From assembly GCA_046313675.1 (NCBI GenBank), contig JBKBXU010000217.1:1-8126 (forward strand): a stretch of DNA of 8,126 nucleotides, in the 5' to 3' direction. The notes beneath the pieces are model-generated. The model did no database searches and was not told where the DNA came from. It saw only the letters and a list, made by a program, of their open reading frames with translations. Positions within the stretch are counted from its first letter, which is position 1. Every line of letters starts with the position of its first letter. The position numbers and the translations under genes were made by a program. The stretch is from JBKBXU01 sp046313675. Its GTDB lineage: Bacteria; Bacteroidota; Bacteroidia; Cytophagales; Cytophagaceae. This document shows positions 1-5,234 of the stretch, one piece after another.

Positions 1-1259
1 GTTAAGCCGCCTACAAAAAACAGGCTATCACGTACCAAACGTGCAGTATTTCCGGCTGTTTCTCTGTCGGCAATGTTAAAATATAGTGGCGATACAGAAG
101 CCAGGGTGAGCTTACCGGTCGTTTTATTCGTTTTAAAATTGTAATCCAGGTATATACCGGCGTTTTTATCTAATAGGTATTTATTCATAGCCTGTTTTCT
201 GGATGCCGCCTTGCTTTTAAACAGATTGCTTTTCTTCTTATTTCCACCAGCTTCATGCATTTCCGACAGCATAACCTCCATTTTATACAACAGGCAATTA
301 AGGTCTATAGGAATTAAATCCGTAATAATGGTTGATGCAATTGTTTTTCCATCAAACCAGCGGCTGCTAAAATCCCATCCTGATTCGGCAGCGGCCCGTA
401 CGTTCCTGTAAACCTCTTTATGATCCCTGTTGGAGTTTTTTGCAAGAACTATATCTTCTCTATAGGATTCCGGTCGAGGAGTGGGGGAGTCATCCCAGTA
501 ACGGTTTAAGACTTCACCGTTTTGCATTTTTACCACCCTTCGGTATGCGTCTCCCGGTTTTCTAATTTTATTTGTCCCGTTCATCCAGAAATAGTATTCT
601 TTTTCAAGTTGGGGTAAATATTTGATAAGAAGGTTTGGGTCATTTTTGGCTGCCAGTTCGATCATCAGGCAGAAATATGGGGGCTGAGAGCGGCTAAGGT
701 AGTAGCTTCTGTTCCCGTTGGGAATATGTCCATAGGTATCGATCATATGGGCAAAATTATCAAGCATGGAGATGATCAGATCATGCCTTCCTGCGACTTC
801 CAGGCCCAACATGGTGAAATACGAATCCCAATAGTAAATCTCACGAAACCTGCCTCCCGGTACAATGTATGAATGAGGTAATGCAAGTAAGGAGGATCCC
901 TGAATGGTATCAGGATCTCTTTCCAGTACATCCCAAAGCTTGTTAATGTGTTCCTTAATGCTTAATTCAGGATTTGCTTTATATACCTCTTCCCGTACTT
1001 CGGGAACAATAAAATATGTCTTTATGAAACTATCCAGTGTAAAGGAAGGCTTATTTTTAATTTTTTTGTAGGCTTTTACGATCTCTTTTGGTTTTGCACG
1101 GGGAATGCAATCGGCGAATGTTTTTGAGTCTTCAAAGAGTTCTTCCATCTGAACATCATGGAAGAGCTGGCCAAAGAGCTTATCTGGAGACTGCTGAGCA
1201 TTACATAGAAGTGAAGAAAAAAATAGGGCAATATGTAATATCAGAATTTTTTTAATCAT
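1..1259 (-). CDS. treA: Periplasmic trehalase, GH37 (C-terminus cut by window edge)
   Basis: Hydrolyses alpha,alpha-trehalose to two glucose molecules. The frame is open from an ATG at 1259 to the left edge, giving 419 complete codons and no stop. Residues 1-21 form a Sec signal peptide (Lys-rich start, hydrophobic core, likely cut after CNA), so the enzyme should act in the periplasm. Residues 134-147 (PGGRFREIYYWDSY) match the first GH37 trehalase signature. AESGWDFSSRW at 291-301 carries the catalytic acid, D296, equivalent to Asp312 of E. coli TreA by my recollection. The frame stops at VGGL, just before the region that normally holds the second signature (QWDxPxGW) and the catalytic base. 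E. coli TreA is about 565 residues, so roughly 120-150 are missing through window truncation. The start overlaps the marR stop by 4 bases (ATGA), implying co-transcription and translational coupling. The family call is firm; periplasmic location is inferred from the signal peptide. Confidence 0.95.
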   Translation of the reverse strand, partial: MIKKILILHIALFFSSLLCNAQQSPDKLFGQLFHDVQMEELFEDSKTFADCIPRAKPKEIVKAYKKIKNKPSFTLDSFIKTYFIVPEVREEVYKANPELSIKEHINKLWDVLERDPDTIQGSSLLALPHSYIVPGGRFREIYYWDSYFTMLGLEVAGRHDLIISMLDNFAHMIDTYGHIPNGNRSYYLSRSQPPYFCLMIELAAKNDPNLLIKYLPQLEKEYYFWMNGTNKIRKPGDAYRRVVKMQNGEVLNRYWDDSPTPRPESYREDIVLAKNSNRDHKEVYRNVRAAAESGWDFSSRWFDGKTIASTIITDLIPIDLNCLLYKMEVMLSEMHEAGGNKKKSNLFKSKAASRKQAMNKYLLDKNAGIYLDYNFKTNKTTGKLTLASVSPLYFNIADRETAGNTARLVRDSLFFVGGL

Positions 1260-1711
1260 TTTGTTCTCATTTTATCGAGCAAGGTATTTAATATTTTGGT
1301 TTCATTATCATTTAATCCGGACATCAGTTGAGCATTGAATTGCGTAACTTCCGGATCTATACTTGCCAAAAGATCCAAGCCTTTCTGGGTGATGATGATA
1401 TCGACCGAGCGACGGTCATTGGTGCAGGTTTTTCTTTTTAAAAGCTGTTTTAACCGTAAGCGTTCTACCATTCTGGATGCATCACACATTTTATCCAGCA
1501 TACGCTCTTTTAATAAATTTATGGTACATGGTTCCGGGTGTTGTCCCCTTAGTATTCTCAAAATGTTGTACTGCTGGGGTGTCAGGCCATATTGCTTAAA
1601 GAAATTTTTCGATTGATAGTCAACCCGGTTAAAGGTATAAATCAGGTTTATTATAGCTTTGTCCTTTTCACTACTAAAGGATTTTTGTTTTATTTCATCT
1701 TCAAGGCGCAT
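1256..1711 (-). CDS. MarR-family winged helix transcriptional regulator
   Basis: A 151-residue protein, a normal length for MarR regulators, which bind palindromic DNA as dimers and often repress their own operon until a small ligand binds. Residues 1-40 and 118-150 are the helical dimerisation ends. The winged helix-turn-helix spans about 43-115: it begins LTPQQYNILRILRG, has a recognition helix near 76-92 (CDASRMVERLRLKQLL), and a wing with the typical D-R-R at 99-101 followed by VDIIITQKGLDLL. Three cysteines (62, 76, 96) lie in or next to the DNA-binding domain; redox sensing is possible but unsupported. The ATG at 1711 is the natural start because the protein aligns from its first helix. 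Its TGA overlaps the ATG of the trehalase gene, so trehalase is the obvious candidate target. The ligand cannot be read from the sequence. Confidence 0.93.
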   Translation of the reverse strand: MRLEDEIKQKSFSSEKDKAIINLIYTFNRVDYQSKNFFKQYGLTPQQYNILRILRGQHPEPCTINLLKERMLDKMCDASRMVERLRLKQLLKRKTCTNDRRSVDIIITQKGLDLLASIDPEVTQFNAQLMSGLNDNETKILNTLLDKMRTK

Positions 1712-1762
1712 AAACAGATATTCCGGTTACTTTAAACTAAAAAAAAATCTAGTTTGGATAGA

Positions 1763-1792
1763 TAAAAGTAATATTAATATAATATGTTACAA
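1763..1792 (-). promoter_or_regulatory. Candidate Bacteroidota-type promoter for marR-trehalase
   Basis: Reading the minus strand, TTG at 1792-1790 is followed after 19 bases by TACTTTTA at 1770-1763. This fits the Bacteroidota primary sigma pattern (-33 TTG, -7 TAnnTTTG) apart from the last base. It would start transcription near 1755, about 45 bases before the marR ATG. The region is very AT-rich, so chance matches are easy. Confidence 0.35.
1768..1790. promoter_or_regulatory. Candidate MarR operator (imperfect inverted repeat)
   Basis: The arms GTAATAT (1768-1774) and ATGTTAC (1784-1790) are inverted repeats with one mismatch and a 9-base spacer. A perfect 10-base palindrome, ATATTAATAT (1771-1780), lies within the same stretch. 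The repeat sits between the proposed -33 and -7 elements, where a bound MarR dimer would block transcription. Its size suits a MarR site, but AT-rich palindromes are common by chance. Confidence 0.25.
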
Positions 1793-1881
1793 AACCAGCT
1801 TTAAAACTACGGAAAATTTATGGGATATTCGCTTTGTGAGATATTGGGAAATAGGTTGATGGGATAATTTGAAGTTTTTTT

Positions 1882-2010
1882 AACCACTGAGAGTTTCACG
1901 CGGAGTTGCGCTAATGCGCAGTAAGGGCATCCTATGGATAGCACAAAGAACACGAAGAAAAGCACGATGATCCGCCAAAGCGGATGCACGAAGGCTTGAT
2001 CCAGCCTTTT
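1882..2010. repeat. Degenerate direct-repeat / hairpin mosaic
   Basis: Short direct repeats close to CACRAAGA occur at 1942-1949 (CACAAAGA), 1951-1958 (CACGAAGA), 1963-1970 (CACGATGA) and 1987-1994 (CACGAAGG). They are interrupted or flanked by small hairpins: TGCGC-TAAT-GCGCA (1907-1920), ATCC-TAT-GGAT (1929-1939), ATCCGC-CAAA-GCGGAT (1970-1985) and AAGGCT-TGATCC-AGCCTT (1991-2008, followed by TT). The last resembles a weak plus-strand terminator, but no plus-strand gene ends before it. The text around it (AACCACTGAGAG...CACAAAGAACACGAAG) resembles short 'cacaaagaacacgaag' intergenic repeats I associate with Bacteroidota and environmental genomes. That resemblance is from memory; whether it is multicopy here cannot be seen in one window. 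Confidence 0.6.
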
Positions 2011-2273
2011 CTGCTGATAATATGTAAAATGAATTTTTCAAGATTACTGTTCCTTTTGGATCAGGCTGGCTCCCTGTTTAAGAGCTGCCGAAGGCTGAGA
2101 AGTATTAATTATTAACCAATAACTCAATTTCAGTATCCTGGTAACCAACATTCCAGAATTACTTTAAATAAAATCTTGCTGTATATTTTATTTAATGCAA
2201 CCATGTGTTATTTTAGAATTTCATAAAAAGACCATTTTAACAATTAACGTGGAGGGGATCCGTTCTTTTATAG

Positions 2274-3746
2274 ATGAAGCGATTTTACGGAAGACTACTA
2301 ATATTACTTATACTTTTTAATTTTACCCTTATAGATGGAAAGGGAGCTTATGCGCAGGATACATTGCAGCATCCTGAGTATGCTACACTTCTAAGTAATT
2401 ACATTCAGTTTCCTTCTGAGCATCTTCAGGAAAAAGAAGCGGCAGAGTTTCTGATGGAGTTTTGTAAACAAAAAGGTTTTTTTACAGAAGTTCTTATCGA
2501 TGAGGATACTGCTTTTAATTTTGCCGCATCCATTTATCCTTTGGATTCTAATAAGCCTAACATCATTTTCTTCAGTCATGTAGACGTTGTTCCTCCCGGT
2601 GATACCAGTGCATGGAAATATCCTCCGTATTCAGGTGCTATTGTAGATGGCAGAATTTGGGGTAGGGGAGCAATTGATTGCAAGGGTATGACGGTTGCGC
2701 AGTTGTATGCGATGATTAACATTAAAGAATGGGCTGAAACGCAGGAATTGCCATTTAATGTGACCTTGCTCCCTGTAACAGGTGAAGAAACCGATGGATA
2801 CACAGGAGCAAAACCAATTTCGGAACGATTTCTTGAACGCTTGAACCCTTATGTTATGCTTGGTGAAGGCGGTGGGGGAATGCTGGGGCTTTTGCGTAGT
2901 GAACCTGATAAACCCGTGTTTGGTGTTTCAACCATTGAAAAGACAAAACTAACCCTTAACTTAAGCATGAATCTTAAGGCCTCCGGCCATGGTTCCGTGC
3001 CTCCTGGACAGTACGCAGGCAAGGAAATGATCTTTGCCCTTCAAAGACTTCTAAAGGAAGAACCAGAATTAAAATTTAGCCCTATTAATACCAAAGGCCT
3101 GAAAAAAATGGGGAAATTTGAAAAAGGCGTACCTGGATTTGTTCAGAGAAATTTTACTTTTTTCTGTTTTAAGCCCCTGGTGAAAAAGGAGATTAGAAGA
3201 GATCCTCAACTCTTGTCGTTCTTTTCCAACACCATAACCCTTACGGATATCCATGTTCCTGACCCTGAACATAATCAGGTTATTCAGGAAATCAGGGCTA
3301 CCTTAGATTGTCGTTTGATGCCTGGAACAAACCCAAATGCATTTATAAGAGGTATCAAAAGGTCTTTAAAAGACCCTCGTATAGAAGTCAGCACGCTATA
3401 TGAAATTGAAGCGGTTCCTCAAACGGATGCTCCGGAATTATTTAACCATCTTTCTTCCGCCATCACAGAAACTTATCCGGATGCCTTGGTTGTAGAAATG
3501 ATTTTTCCGGCTACAACGGATAATAATTTTTTCCGAGCTAAAGGAATACCGGTGTTTGGGGTGTTCCCGGCACTTGTGGAACAAGATGCCCTCAATAGCA
3601 TTCATGCGGTAAATGAGTATATAGAAATACAAAGCATCGAAGATGCCATAGATGTGTATACAGATTTTGCAGAGAACCTGATATTTGAGGAGAAGAAATC
3701 ACGGAAACGCCTGTTCCGTTTTAGGAAAAAGAGAAATGATAATTAG
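2274..3746 (+). CDS. Secreted M20-family metallopeptidase (carboxypeptidase S / PM20D1-like)
   Basis: A 490-residue exported zinc peptidase. Residues 1-27 are a signal peptide with a cut site after AYA. The M20 metal-site motifs are all present: SHVDVVPPGD with ligand H102 and D104; GRGAIDCKGM with bridging D135; TGEETDG with E171 as general base and E172 as ligand; E198 in LGEGGGG; and H444 in NSIHAVNE. A lid/dimerisation domain occupies about 220-380, with SGHGSVPP near 237-244. PATTDNNFF and FGVFPA near 412-432 also match the carboxypeptidase S branch, and its length fits that branch (about 500). Such enzymes cleave peptides or N-acyl amino acids; the substrate here is not readable. The tail (473-490) is strongly basic. 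The start is fixed by an in-frame TAG directly upstream (2271-2273). GGAGG at 2251 lies 18 bases away, too far for a normal ribosome site. The gene is monocistronic in the window and convergent with the next gene. Confidence 0.92.
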   Translation: MKRFYGRLLILLILFNFTLIDGKGAYAQDTLQHPEYATLLSNYIQFPSEHLQEKEAAEFLMEFCKQKGFFTEVLIDEDTAFNFAASIYPLDSNKPNIIFFSHVDVVPPGDTSAWKYPPYSGAIVDGRIWGRGAIDCKGMTVAQLYAMINIKEWAETQELPFNVTLLPVTGEETDGYTGAKPISERFLERLNPYVMLGEGGGGMLGLLRSEPDKPVFGVSTIEKTKLTLNLSMNLKASGHGSVPPGQYAGKEMIFALQRLLKEEPELKFSPINTKGLKKMGKFEKGVPGFVQRNFTFFCFKPLVKKEIRRDPQLLSFFSNTITLTDIHVPDPEHNQVIQEIRATLDCRLMPGTNPNAFIRGIKRSLKDPRIEVSTLYEIEAVPQTDAPELFNHLSSAITETYPDALVVEMIFPATTDNNFFRAKGIPVFGVFPALVEQDALNSIHAVNEYIEIQSIEDAIDVYTDFAENLIFEEKKSRKRLFRFRKKRNDN

Positions 3747-3786
3747 CAGGTTATCTTTTGGAGGTAAATTGTAGTCGTTTTCTGAT

Positions 3787-4554
3787 TTACTCTACTTTCA
3801 ATTTAAGCCCATCGTAGGCCAGTTCAATAAATTCCGGAAGGTGACGGGAAGAAACCTCCTTATGAAGACCCATTTTATGGCCGATGTGTGTAAGGTAGGC
3901 TTTTTCAGGTTTGAGTTCAGTTAGTAGTTCAATGGCTTGATTTAGGTTGAAATGTGAAATGTGTTCCTCCTTTTGCAGACAATTCAATACAATAATTTTT
4001 GACCCTTTAACTTTCTGAAGTTCTTCCGGAGAAATATAATTGGCATCGGTTATATAGGTAAAATCCCCGATCCGGAAGCCATATACAGGCAACTTATGAT
4101 GAAACACCTCTATGGGGGTAATGGTAATTCCTTCAAAGGTGAAGGCATTTGTGTTAAATTCTACCAGGTCTATTTGAGGGATTCCAGGATATTTAATTTC
4201 TGCAAATGCGTAAGCATACTCTATTTTTATTCGATCAAGTACCCGTTTAACAGAATAAACAGGTATGTCCGCTTTCTGTCTGAAGTTATAGGTTCTTATA
4301 TCATCCAGTCCCGAAATATGGTCTTTGTGCTCATGGGTTAAAAAAACCGCATCAAGTCGTGGTATTTTTTCTCTGAGGACCTGAGTCCTGAAATCAGGGC
4401 CGGTATCAATGACGATACTTTTGCCCTGCACTTCTATGTGAATAGAAGTACGAAGGCGCTTGTCTTTAAAATCCAAAGATTTGCATACCTCGCAATCGCA
4501 AGCAATAACAGGTATTCCCTGCGAAGTTCCGGTTCCTAAAAAAGTAACTATCAA
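3787..4554 (-). CDS. PhnP-like metallo-beta-lactamase-fold hydrolase
   Basis: A 255-residue metallo-hydrolase of the COG1235/PhnP type, probably cytoplasmic as there is no signal peptide. It opens with MIVTFLGTGTSQGIPV and a cysteine cluster (C19, C21, C24), as in PhnP-like proteins, where such cysteines can form a structural metal site. The metal-binding motif is HEHKDH (H74, H76, D78, H79). Further likely ligands are H152/H153, D170 in YITDAN and H223 or H226 in THIGH. PhnP itself cleaves phosphoribosyl 1,2-cyclic phosphate in phosphonate breakdown, but no phn gene is visible, so the substrate is unknown. The start is TTG at 4554, overlapping the stop of the upstream 91-residue gene as TTGA. 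The conserved N-terminal strand begins exactly there, and GGAG lies 2 bases upstream. No gene symbol is given because many Bacteroidota homologues occur outside phn operons. Confidence 0.88.
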   Translation of the reverse strand: MIVTFLGTGTSQGIPVIACDCEVCKSLDFKDKRLRTSIHIEVQGKSIVIDTGPDFRTQVLREKIPRLDAVFLTHEHKDHISGLDDIRTYNFRQKADIPVYSVKRVLDRIKIEYAYAFAEIKYPGIPQIDLVEFNTNAFTFEGITITPIEVFHHKLPVYGFRIGDFTYITDANYISPEELQKVKGSKIIVLNCLQKEEHISHFNLNQAIELLTELKPEKAYLTHIGHKMGLHKEVSSRHLPEFIELAYDGLKLKVE

Positions 4555-4826
4555 AGCTCCAGTCTTGTCTGGGTTAGTTCCAGATAAAATTTCCTATTCT
4601 TTTCGCTTATTTTTCCAGCGTCAATTTTAATTGATTTTAGAATATCTATCAGGCAATTTATTTTGCCTTCTACCGGTAAAAACTTATTTATAATAGCAAT
4701 GTTTGTATCCTTAAGAATGCAATACCCCGAATGGAAATTACCGCGTTCATAACGGAGTATGTACTCAGATTCAGCAAAAATATCCTCCAGCTTATGTAAA
4801 AACTGTGGGGTGTATTTAATTTCCAT
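4551..4826 (-). CDS. Conserved-looking protein of unknown function, 91 residues
   Basis: I do not recognise a named domain. The protein is small, soluble and alpha/beta in character. A helical N-terminus (FLHKLEDIFAESEYILRY) is followed by likely strands (GNFHSGYCILKDTNIAIINK), a turn with GKINCLIDILKSI, and a charged C-terminal helix. It has two cysteines (47 and 73), no signal peptide and no membrane segment. From memory, similar short proteins of about 90 residues accompany PhnP-like hydrolases in Bacteroidota, but this is unchecked. It is clearly a real gene: its stop overlaps the hydrolase start by 4 bases, and it lies 31 bases after the receiver gene on the same strand. The ATG at 4826 has no Shine-Dalgarno sequence. 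A role linked to the hydrolase is inferred from the overlap only. Confidence 0.8.
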   Translation of the reverse strand: MEIKYTPQFLHKLEDIFAESEYILRYERGNFHSGYCILKDTNIAIINKFLPVEGKINCLIDILKSIKIDAGKISEKNRKFYLELTQTRLEL

Positions 4827-4836
4827 TTAAAGAATA

Positions 4837-4844
4837 CAAATTTA
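4837..4844 (-). promoter_or_regulatory. Possible -7 element of an internal promoter
   Basis: On the minus strand TAAATTTG (4844-4837) is an exact match to the Bacteroidota -7 pattern TAnnTTTG, in the short gap before the 91-residue gene. There is no TTG 17-23 bases upstream, so the -33 half is missing or degenerate. Transcription would begin only a few bases before the ATG at 4826, giving a nearly leaderless message. If real, it would let the last two genes be expressed independently of the kinase. Confidence 0.25.
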
Positions 4845-4857
4845 TAGTTCTACAGGT

Positions 4858-5229
4858 TTAGGCTGTCCATTTTTTCACTGCATCCACAAGTTTATCAAAA
4901 TCAAGAGGTTTAGGTAGATATTCATTGATACCTGCATCTTTAAAATCTTGTTCACTGTAATTTTTGGCATTCCCGGTAATGGCAATGATTGGGATGTTTT
5001 TGTTCCCATCAGCAAGCTGGCGGATGGTTTTAGCACAGGTCATGCCGTCCATTTGAGGCATGTTAATGTCTAGTAATAATACATCAAAAGATTCTTTTTC
5101 AAGCTCACGAAGGACTTCTTTTCCATTTTTTACGGAAGTAATCGAGAAATTCTGGAATTCTAAAATCTTCTTAGTCAGGTTTTGAATAACTGAACTGTCT
5201 TCAGCAATAAGTACTTTTTTAGCAGCCAT
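4858..5229 (-). CDS. Stand-alone CheY-like response regulator receiver
   Basis: A 123-residue protein that is a single receiver domain with no DNA-binding or enzymatic output. The acidic pocket is E10-D11, the phosphoacceptor is D54 in LLLDINMPQMDG, the switch threonine is T85 in IAITGNA, and the conserved lysine is K107 in LPKPLD. All residues needed for phosphorylation are present. The ATG at 5229 lies 5 bases after the stop of the hybrid kinase, with no ribosome-binding sequence, so the two are probably co-transcribed and stoichiometrically linked. The kinase ends in a histidine phosphotransfer domain, so this receiver is the natural final acceptor of the relay (inference). It probably acts through protein-protein contact or as a phosphate sink, as single-domain receivers do. 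The target is not visible. Confidence 0.93.
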   Translation of the reverse strand: MAAKKVLIAEDSSVIQNLTKKILEFQNFSITSVKNGKEVLRELEKESFDVLLLDINMPQMDGMTCAKTIRQLADGNKNIPIIAITGNAKNYSEQDFKDAGINEYLPKPLDFDKLVDAVKKWTA

Positions 5230-5234
5230 AAAAA

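Larger units (their letters stand above)
1712..2273. other. Divergent intergenic region, 562 bases, no credible gene
   Basis: This stretch separates marR (minus) from the M20 peptidase (plus). Its left end (1712-1800) is AT-rich and holds the promoter and operator candidates for marR. About 1880-2010 is a mosaic of degenerate repeats and hairpins, noticeably richer in GC. The part from 2040 to 2100 has further short inverted pieces, such as CAGG/CCTG at 2062-2076. From 2100 to 2273 the sequence is AT-rich leader for the peptidase; I see no convincing promoter pair there. A 60-codon minus-strand frame (1807-1989) is explained by the repeat and is not annotated as a gene. Confidence 0.7.

Noticed and set aside
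211..411. Plus-strand open frame of 66 codons inside the trehalase region
   Set aside because: It is antisense to a clear GH37 coding sequence with conserved motifs, and its protein has no recognisable features.
1197..1259. Lipoprotein signal in the trehalase N-terminus (Cys19)
   Set aside because: The residues before the cysteine (SLL) do not fit a lipobox, which needs a small residue at -1. An ordinary signal peptidase cut after CNA is more likely.
1335..1616. Plus-strand open frame of 93 codons
   Set aside because: It is antisense to the marR winged helix; the minus-strand frame explains the sequence.
1807..1989. Minus-strand frame of 60 codons starting with a signal-peptide-like hydrophobic stretch
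   Set aside because: It lies wholly across the degenerate repeat and hairpin mosaic. Such repeats read in this frame give Phe/Val-rich spurious peptides. No homologous domain or ribosome site is seen.
1991..2010. Hairpin AAGGCT...AGCCTT followed by T residues as a plus-strand intrinsic terminator
   Set aside because: No plus-strand gene ends upstream of it, the stem is only 6 pairs and the T run is short. It fits better as one of the hairpins of the repeat mosaic.
2251..2255. GGAGG as Shine-Dalgarno sequence of the M20 peptidase
   Set aside because: It is 18 bases from the ATG, well beyond the usual 5-9, and an in-frame TAG right before the ATG excludes a closer upstream start in that frame.
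3747..3786. Bidirectional terminator between the convergent M20 and hydrolase genes
   Set aside because: The only stem found (TTATC/GGTAA, with one G-U pair) is 5 pairs with no U-tract; termination may be Rho-dependent or lie elsewhere.
4096..4341. Plus-strand open frame of 81 codons
   Set aside because: It is antisense to the central part of the metallo-beta-lactamase-fold gene.
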